A DNA stretch of 64,000 nucleotides, taken from NCBI GenBank assembly GCA_016219985.1, contig JACRJO010000030.1, positions 26,007 to 90,006 of the forward strand, in the 5' to 3' direction. The translations under genes were made by a program, and so were the position numbers. Origin of the DNA: Sphingobacteriales bacterium. GTDB lineage: Bacteria > Bacteroidota > Bacteroidia > Chitinophagales > Chitinophagaceae. A model generated the notes under the pieces. The model had not been told where the DNA came from, made no database searches, and saw only the letters and a program-made list of their open reading frames with translations. This document shows, piece after piece, positions 17,066 through 26,062 of this stretch; position 1 is the first letter of the stretch; the number at the start of each line of letters is the position of its first letter.

Positions 17066-20000
17066 TTAGAAACCGAGTTTCAGACCAACCTGGTAGGATT
17101 TAACGTTAGGAATGGTATTGTGATCAACTCCCCGGTCCCAAGATGAATTAAGGGTACCTGAACTAACTTCAGGATCCATACCGGTATAATCAGTAAAGGT
17201 CAGCAGGTTGCGGCCGGTAAACACTAATTGCAATTTATTCAGCCCTTTCAGTTTTATAAAACGGGCCAGGTCAATACCCAGCGCCACATTCCTCAACCGC
17301 AGGAAAGAAGCATCTTCCATAAAATAACTCTTGGTACCATTGGCCTGGCGGACGGCATAGGCCCCTCGGTAGAAAGCGGTCCAGGCTTCGGTCTGACCGG
17401 CGATGGTAACAGGTACTGCATAGTCCTTGTGGATACCATCACGGTACATCCACTCCTTGGTCTGGTTATACAGGTTGCTTTTATATATCCAGTCAAACTG
17501 GAAACCAAAAGTCAGGAACCCCTTATAATTAATGTCATTTATGAATGACATATTGAAATCAGGATTTGGATCGCCCAGTGAATAACGGCCGGAAGTGGCA
17601 AAAGGCTGTTTGGTTGTTTTATTTACCACATATCCATTGCTGGCTACTTCATAATTCATCTGCTGATCTGCCGGAATATAAGGATTCTTGTTTGCGTCCA
17701 GCTGGTTTACGTCATGCAGGAACAGGTATCCATAGACCTGACCAATTTTTTCACCTGCCCGAAGTACATATTGTGAGCTGCCGGCACCAGACGGAACAAT
17801 GATTTGTGCATCACCCAACACTTTGTCGATCACTGATTTTTGCTTACTGAAATTAACGGTAAAGTTCCAGTTCAAATTTTTGGAGGAAAACACTGGCAGG
17901 TTCAATGAAGCCTGGATCCCGTTTGAACTCAGGTCAACGGCGTTGGTTAACTGTTTACCCAAACCAATACTGGGAGCCACATCTACCTCAAGGTAGGAGT
18001 CTTTCGTCTTACGCCTCCAGTAACTGAAACTGAGTGTGGCAGATTTTAGCCAATTCCCTTTTAAAAGACTGGCTGTGATATCCGTACCAATTTCAAGCTC
18101 TGAGATGATAGACAGTTTCAGATTAGCATTCCTAGAAGAAACGGGGTCTGCCAGTGCGCTTTGCGAGCCAAGTACTCTCGGCGCAAGCACCGGGAAACGA
18201 TCATAGGCACCGGGCTGGATACCTGCCTGTCCGTAAGAACTCCGTAATTTCCATTCTTTGATTACATTATAAACTTTGCTGTTTTTCCAGAAATCAAAAC
18301 TGCTGATCCTCACATAGGCATCCCCACGATACATGGAAGCCGGTTTGGATCCAAAGCCAAAAGCAGAGGAATAATCACTCCGGAGTCCGCCCCCGATTCC
18401 CACATAATCTTTATACTCAAAACGCTGAGTCACCAAGTATCCGTATGTTGTAAATTTAATTAGCTGATCACGCACCACTTTGTAGTTCCCCATATCCGAA
18501 GCTGTATATGGGTTGTAATCTGGTGCATCGGTTGCATAAGTAATATAAGTTGATGTAATATTCTTCCTGTAATCCCAACCTGCATATGTTGTTGAAGAAA
18601 TGGGAAGCTTCAGGCCAAAATCATTCTGGAAATCGAATTTAATGGTAGCTGCTCCAAGGAAGTTATGGAAGGTATTGATGTAATTCTGCTCGTTTATTTC
18701 ACCTGTTTCATCGGAAGACGCAGGCACGCCATAAGAGGTCCGGGGCGAGTACCATTCTGCCCAGTATTCCCAGAAATCGGCGCCAACACTATGGCTTTGC
18801 TCCGCGATCTGGTAACGGCTGTTGAAATTACTTCGGTTCAGGCCATATTTGGCATCCAGTTCCAGGTATTTCGGGAATTTATAATTCAGGTTGAAACTTT
18901 GCACGACATCAATGGTTTTGTCAACAGCCTTCGCGTTTTCAATGATATAATTGAAATTATACCCGTTCACCCCAACCGCATCACCAAAATAAGGAGAATG
19001 ATATCCCAATTCATCTTTTTGCCCGTAATTGGCAAAAGGACGTGAATTATTAATAGCATAAAACATATTGCGGCCATCCACATCCAGTTGTGTATTCTTG
19101 GTGTTTACCAGTTGTGTAATGGAGCGGAATTTTAAACCTTTAGCCAGTGTAATGCCGAGATTCGCGGTGAGATTTGTTCTGCGGAAATCACCGTTGTTCT
19201 TAAATACAGTTTCCTGGTAGTTATCAGAAATACCAAAATTATAATCAAAACTTTCTCCTCCTCCGCTCAGGTTAATGGCATTATTGATGGTTTTTGCTTT
19301 CGTAAAAAACATTTTATAATGATCATAGAACCGGAGATTTTTGTTGTATTCATGATTGGCAATACTGGTCGGGGAGATCAGGTTAAACACGGGGTTGGTC
19401 AGGTAAGAACCGGTAACAGGATCATACTCCAGCGGGGTTCCGCTGCCGTCCACCACATTACCATTGGCATCCACATTAAATGAGTGAAATCTTGATTTCT
19501 GAACTTTACCAACATTTAGCAACTGGTTAACAGAAATACTGGAAGAAACATCAATGCTGACTTTTCCTGCTTTCCCTTTTTTTGAAAACAGCTGGATTAC
19601 GCCATTCGCACCCTGGGCGCCATAGATGGTGGAGGATGCGGGTCCCTGAACAACTTCAATCCGGTCAATATTACTCAGATCCAGGCTTTCCAGGCTGGTG
19701 GCTTTCACTTCCAATCCATCCAATAAAATGAGGGGTGTAGTACCCATACTAACACTATTAATTCCACGCAACAGGATATTTGTAGGTGAGCCGGGACTTC
19801 CGTTGATACTGGAAATCTGTGCACCCGGAATCTTACCAACCAAGGCACTGCCCACATCCGCAGTGGGAGCAGCCGGTAATTTATCGGCGGAAATAGACTC
19901 CACTGCAAAAGAAAGACGCTTTTTACTGGTGGCCGCACCAGTACCTGTTACAACCACTTCACTCAAAGCCCGGGCATCTGCATCCAGCTTTACACCAATT

Positions 20001-20266
20001 GAAGTAAGAGAGCCCACATTTACTTCTTTTTGTTCGTATCCTACCGCACTTATTACAAGTACAGTATTGGGTGCAATGCTGATGGTAAACGTACCATCAG
20101 CGCCTGCACTGGTCCCAATCCTCGAATTTTTGACATTAATTGAAGCCCCGTTCAGCGGAGCTCCGCTTGCATCAGTGACTTTTCCCGTCACTTCTCTTGT
20201 CTGCGCGGAGACAAACTGGGCGAAAAATAACACTGATCCCAGTAAGAGCAGTCTGATTTTACTCAT
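17066..20266 (-). CDS. SusC/RagA-family TonB-linked outer membrane protein
   Basis: TonB-dependent outer-membrane transporter of 1066 residues. After a signal peptide ending SAQ (about residue 22) comes a carboxypeptidase-like regulatory domain (VTGKVTDASGAPLNGASI, about 26-110), then LSEVVVTG. The plug domain follows with GKIPGAQISSINGSPGSP, ILLRGINSV and IDRIEVVQGPASSTIYGAQG (about 140-225). The rest is the 22-stranded barrel. It is paired with the SusD-like lipoprotein downstream. No ECF sigma or anti-sigma gene is adjacent. The gap upstream holds no exact TAnnTTTG box. Confidence 0.93.
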   Translation of the reverse strand: MSKIRLLLLGSVLFFAQFVSAQTREVTGKVTDASGAPLNGASINVKNSRIGTSAGADGTFTISIAPNTVLVISAVGYEQKEVNVGSLTSIGVKLDADARALSEVVVTGTGAATSKKRLSFAVESISADKLPAAPTADVGSALVGKIPGAQISSINGSPGSPTNILLRGINSVSMGTTPLILLDGLEVKATSLESLDLSNIDRIEVVQGPASSTIYGAQGANGVIQLFSKKGKAGKVSIDVSSSISVNQLLNVGKVQKSRFHSFNVDANGNVVDGSGTPLEYDPVTGSYLTNPVFNLISPTSIANHEYNKNLRFYDHYKMFFTKAKTINNAINLSGGGESFDYNFGISDNYQETVFKNNGDFRRTNLTANLGITLAKGLKFRSITQLVNTKNTQLDVDGRNMFYAINNSRPFANYGQKDELGYHSPYFGDAVGVNGYNFNYIIENAKAVDKTIDVVQSFNLNYKFPKYLELDAKYGLNRSNFNSRYQIAEQSHSVGADFWEYWAEWYSPRTSYGVPASSDETGEINEQNYINTFHNFLGAATIKFDFQNDFGLKLPISSTTYAGWDYRKNITSTYITYATDAPDYNPYTASDMGNYKVVRDQLIKFTTYGYLVTQRFEYKDYVGIGGGLRSDYSSAFGFGSKPASMYRGDAYVRISSFDFWKNSKVYNVIKEWKLRSSYGQAGIQPGAYDRFPVLAPRVLGSQSALADPVSSRNANLKLSIISELEIGTDITASLLKGNWLKSATLSFSYWRRKTKDSYLEVDVAPSIGLGKQLTNAVDLSSNGIQASLNLPVFSSKNLNWNFTVNFSKQKSVIDKVLGDAQIIVPSGAGSSQYVLRAGEKIGQVYGYLFLHDVNQLDANKNPYIPADQQMNYEVASNGYVVNKTTKQPFATSGRYSLGDPNPDFNMSFINDINYKGFLTFGFQFDWIYKSNLYNQTKEWMYRDGIHKDYAVPVTIAGQTEAWTAFYRGAYAVRQANGTKSYFMEDASFLRLRNVALGIDLARFIKLKGLNKLQLVFTGRNLLTFTDYTGMDPEVSSGTLNSSWDRGVDHNTIPNVKSYQVGLKLGF

Positions 20267-20330
20267 GTGTGTTGGTTTTTGTGATATGAAAAATGAAAAA
20301 TATATGTTAACCTTACTTTAACAAAACAAG

Positions 20331-20363
20331 AAAGCCATGCAGATCGCTGCATGGCTTTTTTTT
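20331..20363. terminator. Terminator hairpin between the Zn-peptidase gene and susC
   Basis: A perfect 12-bp stem (AAAGCCATGCAG and complement) with a 4-nt loop. T-run on the plus side and a weaker TTTCTTGTTTT on the minus side, where it would stop transcription from the Zn-peptidase gene before the SusC promoter. Confidence 0.8.
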
Positions 20364-20390
20364 CATTTGATTCAAATCAACTAACGAGTG

Positions 20391-21086
20391 TTAGCTCCTG
20401 TCGCGGCTGCCCATATAGATCATTATATATTGTATGAGTTGTACCACGGCGGCCAGCGCGGCCACCACATAGGTGGTGGCGGCCCATTTCAGGGCATCTT
20501 TGGCTTTCGGGTATTCCTCTGCGTTGGTAACATTGGTCTGGTTCAGCCAGGCCAGGGCCCTTTTACTGGCATCAAACTCCACCGGCAGGGTCACCAGGGT
20601 AAAAAGTACGGTTACCGCCATTATCACAATACCGATTAATAATACCGTCGGGTTCCTCGTGGTGGCCAGGATTATCATCCCTGCCAGAAGGATCCAGTTG
20701 ACCAGCATGGAGCTAACCTGGACCGCCGGTACCATTTTACTGCGGAACATCAATGGGCCATAATGGGTGGCATGCTGCACGGCATGCCCGCATTCGTGGG
20801 CGGCTACCGCGGCGGCGGATACACTGGTCCCGTTATAGACCTCCGCGCTGAGGTTCACCGTCCGGTTCACCGGGTTGTAATGATCGGCGAGGAACCCGTC
20901 AACAGATATAACTTTTACATCATATATTCCGCTCTCCCTGAGCATTTTCTCTGCGATTTCCCGGCCTGAAAGCCCGTTTGCCAGGCCTGTTTTGCTGTAC
21001 CGGGTGAACTTACTTTTCAGTATGGCTGAAACCAGAAAACTGATCCCCAAAAAGAGCAGCGATACAATAAAAATCTCACTTGTCAT
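20391..21086 (-). CDS. Zinc metallopeptidase, YugP family
   Basis: Membrane-bound zinc peptidase of the YugP type (Zn_peptidase_2). The N terminus is a transmembrane helix (about residues 5-25) and the zinc motif HECGH is at 97-101, within VAAHECGHAVQHATHYGPL. Two further hydrophobic segments (about 128-172) and a C-terminal one (about 205-225) follow. The length of 231 residues is normal for the family. The family's substrate is not known to me. It is a single-gene transcript bounded by the terminator at 20331. Confidence 0.9.
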   Translation of the reverse strand: MTSEIFIVSLLFLGISFLVSAILKSKFTRYSKTGLANGLSGREIAEKMLRESGIYDVKVISVDGFLADHYNPVNRTVNLSAEVYNGTSVSAAAVAAHECGHAVQHATHYGPLMFRSKMVPAVQVSSMLVNWILLAGMIILATTRNPTVLLIGIVIMAVTVLFTLVTLPVEFDASKRALAWLNQTNVTNAEEYPKAKDALKWAATTYVVAALAAVVQLIQYIMIYMGSRDRS

Positions 21087-21344
21087 GGCTTATAAATTAT
21101 TTATTTGATTACCATCTGTAACAAATTTGCGACCATTTGGATCAGCCCCTTTTTTTCAGTCTTTTTGTCATTTCCCGCTTAATATACGGTTAATTTATGG
21201 CGGGGACCTGAACGGAAGCCTTTCCGGGCTAACTTAATTAAATAGCTAATAATCAATAAATTATAAAATAAAAATCACTGATTTCCAAGATATTTCATCG
21301 GCCCTGCCAGACCCCTGAAGTTATTCACAGCAGCAAAAATTTAT

Positions 21345-21374
21345 TTTGAAATGTGGGGCATAATTGTAACTTAG
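21345..21374 (+). promoter_or_regulatory. Promoter of small-RNA candidate A
   Basis: TTTG at 21345-21348, 18-nt spacer, then TAACTTAG at 21367-21374, one mismatch to TAnnTTTG. Predicts a transcript start near 21380. Confidence 0.4.
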
Positions 21375-21379
21375 CAATA

Positions 21380-21431
21380 GAATTTAATGGGTTAGTAAGT
21401 AAGAGGGTCAGTCGTCAGATTGGCCCTTTTT
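21380..21431 (+). ncRNA. Small-RNA candidate A
   Basis: A short predicted transcript of about 50 nt with a promoter-like pair upstream and a hairpin plus T-run at its end (GGGTCA/TGGCCC stem with one G-T pair, 21405-21426, then TTTTT). The unpaired part contains ATGGGTTAGTAAGTA (21387-21401), which is the exact reverse complement of a stretch in candidate B at 45549-45563. No open frame of note lies within it. It could also be a leader attenuator for radA, 160 nt downstream. I do not recognise a known RNA family. Confidence 0.4.
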
Positions 21432-21588
21432 ACATTTTATAGACCCCGCTTTTTTTTACTGTTTTTTTTTCTTCCCGCCGCTTGTTTTTTCTACCTCATC
21501 AGCTTCCTTTTTTCACCTGCATCGCATTGCCCGGGTTTTACATTATCCTGAATTCCGGTTGCAGTGTTAAAACAATTAATTTTATCGC

Positions 21589-22974
21589 ATGAGCAAAGTA
21601 AAGACCTCTTTTTTCTGCCAGCAATGCGGCCAGGAAAGTGTGAAATGGGTGGGTCAGTGTCCTTCCTGCGGACAATGGAACACATTCGTGGAAGAGCTGG
21701 TGCAAAAAGACAATTCCAAAAGCAATACCGGATGGGATGACTATACGACCGGTCAAAGAACCGGCAAAACCATTTCACTCAGTGAAGTAAAAAGCAGTGA
21801 AGAAAAAAGAATGCCTACTGCAGATACCGAGCTGAACCGGGTATTGGGTGGCGGTATTGTCCCGGGCAGCCTGGTACTGGTAGCCGGTGAACCGGGTATT
21901 GGCAAATCAACGCTCTTTCTCCAGAATGGTTTATGGCTGAAGGATATCATCGTCCTTTATATCAGTGGTGAAGAAAGTGAACAGCAATTAAAAATGAGAG
22001 CTGACCGCCTGGGATTAATGAATGACCATTTTTACCTGCTGACGGAAACATCCACCCAAACCATTTTCCAGGAGATCAAAAAACTGAAACCGCAACTGGT
22101 CATTGTAGATTCTATCCAGACCCTGCAAACGGCCCATATCGATTCCTCCCCGGGTAGTGTATCACAGATCCGGGAATGCACAGCAGAGTTCCAGCGTTTT
22201 GCCAAGGAAACCAATACACCCGTTTTCCTGATCGGGCATATTACCAAGGATGGGAGTATCGCCGGTCCCAAGATCCTTGAGCACATGGTGGATACCGTAT
22301 TGCAGTTTGAAGGCGACCGGCATTATGCGTACCGGATCCTGCGTACCCTGAAAAACCGGTTTGGCAGTACGGCTGAACTGGGTATTTATGAAATGACGGA
22401 TGCCGGTATGAGAGGGGTGCTGAATCCCAGTGAGATCCTGATCACCCAGAAAGAAGACCAGCTCAGCGGGATCGCCATCGCGGCCACCATTGAAGGCCTG
22501 CGCCCCTTATTAATAGAAGTCCAGGCCCTGGTTACCCAGTCGGTATACGGTACTCCGCAACGTACCGTGAGCGGTTTTGACCTGCGGCGTTTACAGTTAT
22601 TGCTGGCCGTGCTCGAGAAAAGAGGCGGCTTTCATTTTGGGATGAAGGATGTGTTCCTCAATATTGCCGGCGGGATAAAAGTAGAAGACCCCTCGATCGA
22701 CCTGGCGGTGCTTTGCGCCCTGCTTTCCTCCTATGAAGATGTGACCCTGCCCCAGCATATTTGTTTTGCAGGAGAAGTAGGACTAAGCGGGGAGATCCGG
22801 GCGGTGAACCGGATTGAACAACGGATTGCTGAAGCAGAGAAACTGGGATTTGAAAAGATCATTGTTTCCAAATACAACCTGGGCAAGCAGAAACTCAATC
22901 CCTCCGCCCGGCCGGCCGGTATCGAGGTAATCACCATGGGACGCGTGGAAGAGGTGTACCGGTATTTATTCTGA
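21589..22974 (+). CDS. radA: DNA repair protein RadA
   Basis: RecA-like ATPase that helps branch migration and processing of recombination intermediates. The zinc finger has Cys10, Cys13, Cys24 and Cys27 (CQQCGQESVKW, QCPSC). Walker A is GEPGIGKST (about 100-108), the RadA-specific KNRFGS is near residue 255, and the C-terminal Lon-protease-like domain includes DLAVLCALLSS. Length 461 residues is standard. The promoter is unclear: TAATTTTA at 21577-21584 is one mismatch from the -7 consensus and only 4 nt from the ATG. Confidence 0.97.
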   Translation: MSKVKTSFFCQQCGQESVKWVGQCPSCGQWNTFVEELVQKDNSKSNTGWDDYTTGQRTGKTISLSEVKSSEEKRMPTADTELNRVLGGGIVPGSLVLVAGEPGIGKSTLFLQNGLWLKDIIVLYISGEESEQQLKMRADRLGLMNDHFYLLTETSTQTIFQEIKKLKPQLVIVDSIQTLQTAHIDSSPGSVSQIRECTAEFQRFAKETNTPVFLIGHITKDGSIAGPKILEHMVDTVLQFEGDRHYAYRILRTLKNRFGSTAELGIYEMTDAGMRGVLNPSEILITQKEDQLSGIAIAATIEGLRPLLIEVQALVTQSVYGTPQRTVSGFDLRRLQLLLAVLEKRGGFHFGMKDVFLNIAGGIKVEDPSIDLAVLCALLSSYEDVTLPQHICFAGEVGLSGEIRAVNRIEQRIAEAEKLGFEKIIVSKYNLGKQKLNPSARPAGIEVITMGRVEEVYRYLF

Positions 22975-23017
22975 GTCTTTCCTTAGATTTACCTCCGTAT
23001 ATAAACCTTATCCCGCT

Positions 23018-23716
23018 ATGCCTGTTCTGAAAGAAATGAAGGAGGCCCTCCTTCACCTGCTCTTTCCGCATACCTGTTCCGGTTGCGGCAGTGATATTCT
23101 CCCCGAAGATTCCGTGCTGTGTATGCGCTGTATAAATGCGTTACCGGAAACCTGTTTTGAATGGCATCCCTCCAACCCCGCGGAAAAAATGTTTTGGGGA
23201 CGCCTGACCCTGGAAGCCGCTAGCGCCCAGTTTTATTTTACCAAAGAATCATTGGTCCAGCACCTGATGCACCAGTTCAAATACAAGAGAAACCGGGAAC
23301 TGGGCCGGCAATTAGGCCGGATCATGGGCGACCAATTAAAAAAGTCAGGACGATTTGAGGCCGATGCCCTGGTCCCCCTGCCTCTTTTTCCCGCCAAAGA
23401 GAAAAGAAGGGGGTACAACCAGGCTACCGTGCTTTGCGAAGGCATGGCGGAAGTGCTGCATATCCCCGTGCTGGACAAGGCTGTGCTCCGGCCTGAACAC
23501 ACCGAGACCCAAACCAAAAAAGGAAGGATCGAGCGCTGGAAAAATATGGAGGGAAAATTTGTACTGGCAGACCCCGGGTCAATCAGCAATAAGCATCTTC
23601 TCCTCGTGGATGATGTGGTTACCACCGGCGCCACCCTGGAATCATGCGGTCATGAACTGCTGCGCGGAACAGGCACCCGTTTAAGCGTGGTCACCCTTTG
23701 CATCGCGGCTCGTTAA
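23018..23716 (+). CDS. comF: ComF-family phosphoribosyltransferase-like protein
   Basis: ComF family proteins are needed for DNA uptake in competent bacteria and carry a phosphoribosyltransferase fold. The N-terminal zinc-binding Cys are 20, 23, 35 and 38 (CSGCG, CMRC). The PRPP-binding motif is LLLVDDVVTTGATLE (about 194-208), and KRRGYNQATVLCEGMA is a conserved block. The length of 232 residues fits. It lies 43 nt after radA and may be co-transcribed with it. The comEC homologue is at the left edge of this window. Confidence 0.92.
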   Translation: MPVLKEMKEALLHLLFPHTCSGCGSDILPEDSVLCMRCINALPETCFEWHPSNPAEKMFWGRLTLEAASAQFYFTKESLVQHLMHQFKYKRNRELGRQLGRIMGDQLKKSGRFEADALVPLPLFPAKEKRRGYNQATVLCEGMAEVLHIPVLDKAVLRPEHTETQTKKGRIERWKNMEGKFVLADPGSISNKHLLLVDDVVTTGATLESCGHELLRGTGTRLSVVTLCIAAR

Positions 23717-23732
23717 TGTCAAATAGTTCAGT

Positions 23733-23740
23733 TATTTTTG
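23733..23740 (+). promoter_or_regulatory. -7 box at the start of the beta-helix lipoprotein gene
   Basis: TATTTTTG matches TAnnTTTG and ends 6 nt before the ATG at 23747, so the transcript would have almost no leader. Confidence 0.45.
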
Positions 23741-23746
23741 AACCCG

Positions 23747-25132
23747 ATGAAAACATCCGGATTACTTACCATTTCCTTATTGATCCTCTTTTTTTCCTGC
23801 CGGAAAGATTCTTTTATCAGTTCCCCGGATGCAAGGCTGGTCCTCAGCAGCGACAGCTTAAAATTTGATACCGTTTTTGTCAGTGCCGGTTCCACGTACC
23901 GGAGCTTTACCATCATTAATGATAATAACCGGAAACTCCGTCTCTCTTCCCTGAAACTGATGGGTGGCACAGCCTCTGTATATAAAATGAATGTGGACGG
24001 AACACCCGGCACCCGGTTCAGTAACCTGGAGATTGCCGCCAATGACAGTCTCTATGTATTTGTACAGGTGACTATAAATCCGGATGCGGCCAGCCTGCCC
24101 TTTGTGATCCGGGACAGCATTGAAATAAATTATAACGGGAATACCAAATGGATGCAGCTCGAAGCCTGGGGACAGAATGCCCATTTTTTCCGGGACCGGG
24201 TGATCAGCGGCAATGAGACCTGGAACAATGACCTCCCCTACGTGATACTGGGTTCCCTGCTTGTGCCTGCTAACCAATCCCTGACCATCAACAAGGGCTG
24301 CCGCATTTTTGTACATGCCGATGCCCCGGTTATCATTGATGGCAGTCTGCAGGTAAACGGTTTGAAGGATACCGCGGACCGGGTGTATTTCCAGGGGGAC
24401 CGGCTGGATGAGCCGTATAAAGATTTTCCGGCCGGCTGGCCGGGTCTTTTTTTCCTGGGCAATTCAAGGGACAATGTGATCAATTATGCCGTAATCAAAA
24501 ATGCCTACCAGGCCGTTGGGGTGCAGGGCCAGCCTTCCAACAGCAATCCAAAGATCACGCTCAATGAAACGGTGATCGACAATGCCTATGATGCAGGAAT
24601 CATTGCGCTGAACAGCAATATCCGGGCGCAGAATTGCCTGATCAGTAATTGTGGTAAGAATCTTTATCTCGTACAGGGCGGCAATTACCAGTTTACCCAT
24701 TGTACCGTGGTTACTTATGCGAACCGGTTTATTGATCATAAAGACCCGGTGCTTACCTTGTCCAATACCGCAAACAATACAACCCATGCACTCGATGCGG
24801 TTTTCAGGAACTGTATATTCTGGGGCGAGCATGGCATTGTCCCCGATGAGGTGACGGTACAGAAATCGGGTACGGGCCCTTTCAATGTCAACTTTGATCA
24901 TACGCTCTGGAAAGTGCAAACCGTTCCCTCCAATATCAGCAGCACACAGATCATCAATAACCAGCCTCCCGCGTTTGACAGTATAAATACCTCAGTTAAT
25001 TACTATGATTTTCGCCTGAAAGCCGGTTCTCCGGCAATCAATAAAGGGGTAACCACCGCTGTCACCAGCGATTTAGACGGGAAACCCCGGCCCGTCGGCC
25101 TCCCGGACCTGGGCTGTTTTGAGAAACAGTAG
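23747..25132 (+). CDS. Lipoprotein with parallel beta-helix repeats
   Basis: A 461-residue lipoprotein (lipobox LFFSC, Cys at about residue 19), hence anchored in an envelope membrane. The N-terminal part (about 30-140) is beta-rich and resembles an Ig-like or choice-of-anchor domain. From about 160 to 400, repeated short strands (ILGSLLVPANQSLTINKGCR, VIIDGSLQVNG, NNVINYAVIKN-like turns, RAQNCLISNCGKNLYL, VFRNCIFWG) indicate a right-handed parallel beta-helix as in Pel/NosD-like proteins. The end (SPAINKG..., DLDGKPRP..DLGCFE) is the ending seen in choice-of-anchor-Q proteins. No catalytic residues can be named. The in-frame TTG at 23738 lies in the -7 box, so ATG 23747 is chosen. Confidence 0.82.
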   Translation: MKTSGLLTISLLILFFSCRKDSFISSPDARLVLSSDSLKFDTVFVSAGSTYRSFTIINDNNRKLRLSSLKLMGGTASVYKMNVDGTPGTRFSNLEIAANDSLYVFVQVTINPDAASLPFVIRDSIEINYNGNTKWMQLEAWGQNAHFFRDRVISGNETWNNDLPYVILGSLLVPANQSLTINKGCRIFVHADAPVIIDGSLQVNGLKDTADRVYFQGDRLDEPYKDFPAGWPGLFFLGNSRDNVINYAVIKNAYQAVGVQGQPSNSNPKITLNETVIDNAYDAGIIALNSNIRAQNCLISNCGKNLYLVQGGNYQFTHCTVVTYANRFIDHKDPVLTLSNTANNTTHALDAVFRNCIFWGEHGIVPDEVTVQKSGTGPFNVNFDHTLWKVQTVPSNISSTQIINNQPPAFDSINTSVNYYDFRLKAGSPAINKGVTTAVTSDLDGKPRPVGLPDLGCFEKQ

Positions 25133-25178
25133 AGGAAACCTTTCACACAATAATTCCGATCAGAGAACCAGGCGGCCT

Positions 25179-25186
25179 TATTTTTG
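25179..25186 (+). promoter_or_regulatory. -7 box upstream of the first thiol peroxidase
   Basis: TATTTTTG matches TAnnTTTG, 27 nt before the ATG at 25214. Confidence 0.45.
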
Positions 25187-25213
25187 TTATTCACCTCAAT
25201 AAACCAGTTAATC

Positions 25214-25732
25214 ATGAAAATCTTTGCATTCACATTATTGGTGGCAGCTTTCCTGGCGGCCGGCTCCATTTATGATTTTAAAGTACCCGGGCTGGATGGC
25301 CAGGAAATTGATCTCTCCGCGTTCAAAGGAAAAAAGATCCTGATCGTGAATACGGCTTCCCAATGTGGTCTCACACCCCAGTACGAAGGGCTGGAACAGC
25401 TTTATAAAAAATACCAGGGCAAACTGGTTATCCTGGGTTTCCCGGCCAATAATTTTGCCGGCCAGGAGCCCGGCACTAATGAAGAGATCGGTGAATTCTG
25501 TAAAAAGAATTATGGAGTAACATTCCCGATGGCTGAAAAAATATCGGTGAAAGGAGAAGACACCCATGCCCTTTACAAATATCTGAAAGAGCAGGCCGCG
25601 GCCAAAGGTTTTGCCGACCCCGTGACCTGGAATTTCGGGAAGTTCCTTGTAGATGAAAAGGGAGAACTGATCGCCACCTTCCCGCCGAAAACACTGCCCA
25701 TGAGCGATGCCATTTTAAAATACCTGAATTAA
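25214..25732 (+). CDS. Glutathione peroxidase-family thiol peroxidase (exported)
   Basis: GPx-fold peroxidase that reduces hydroperoxides; bacterial Cys forms usually use thioredoxin. The peroxidatic Cys51 lies in NTASQCGLTPQ, the partner Gln in GFPANNFAGQEPG and Trp/Asn in VTWNFGKFL, completing the GPx tetrad. The first 17 residues are hydrophobic (FAFTLLVAAFLAAG), consistent with export. Length 172 residues is normal. The longer frame begins at a TTG inside the -7 box, so ATG 25214 is the start. A second paralogue with a membrane anchor is at 57270. Confidence 0.9.
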   Translation: MKIFAFTLLVAAFLAAGSIYDFKVPGLDGQEIDLSAFKGKKILIVNTASQCGLTPQYEGLEQLYKKYQGKLVILGFPANNFAGQEPGTNEEIGEFCKKNYGVTFPMAEKISVKGEDTHALYKYLKEQAAAKGFADPVTWNFGKFLVDEKGELIATFPPKTLPMSDAILKYLN

Positions 25733-25766
25733 GAAGCTATACGAGGATTATAGGTTAGAAAGAAAG

Positions 25767-25798
25767 ACCTGTACCAGTGATGGTGCGGGTTTTTTTTA
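25767..25798 (+). terminator. Intrinsic terminator after the thiol peroxidase gene
   Basis: Ten-base-pair stem ACCTGTACCA/TGGTGCGGGT with two G-T pairs, 4-nt loop GTGA, followed by eight T residues. Confidence 0.85.
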
Positions 25799-25884
25799 GT
25801 CAATGAAATAATTGCACCTTAAGCCCGCGCAATGCCAGGTAATTATACCTTTTGAACATTAGTTTTACAGTGATTCCTCCCGGT

Positions 25885-25946
25885 ATAATACCGACAGACA
25901 TTGGCGCCAGCTAATAAAGGCATTTTTAATGTCTCGTCGGTATTAT
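25885..25946. repeat. Inverted repeat, 18/19-nt arms
   Basis: Arm 25885-25902 and arm 25928-25946 are complementary except for one bulged base (core ATAATACCGAC and AGACATT). The 25-nt loop holds the palindrome TGGCGCCA. Confidence 0.7.
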
Positions 25947-26007
25947 TTCACATCTGCCTGCCGCAGGAGGAATAGATGCAACAGCATTCATAGGATGCGC
26001 AGAGGGG

Positions 26008-26062
26008 TTATAGGAAGTTTAAGAGGTTTCAAAGGTTTAACAGGCTTAATAGGTTCCGAAAG
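26008..26062. repeat. Degenerate 9-bp-period tandem array
   Basis: About six units close to GTTTAANAG: GTTTAAGAG, GTTTCAAAG, GTTTAACAG, GCTTAATAG, GTTCCGAAA, preceded by a 10-nt variant. Confidence 0.6.

Larger units (their letters stand above)
21087..21588. other. Gap of 502 nt between the Zn-peptidase and radA
   Basis: Gene-free. The left half (21087-21290) is AT-rich and holds no exact -7 box. A TTATTCACA word at 21321-21329 resembles a DnaA box but stands alone. A promoter-like pair and a small-RNA candidate fill 21345-21431. Pyrimidine-rich DNA follows to radA. Confidence 0.7.

Noticed and set aside
15406..20266. Polysaccharide utilisation locus
   Set aside because: Only the SusC/SusD pair is present; no glycosidase, lyase, sulfatase or regulator is adjacent, so the PUL label is not supported.
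25214..25732. Selenoprotein glutathione peroxidase
   Set aside because: The peroxidatic residue is encoded by a Cys codon in NTASQCG, not by UGA; the same is true of the paralogue at 57270.
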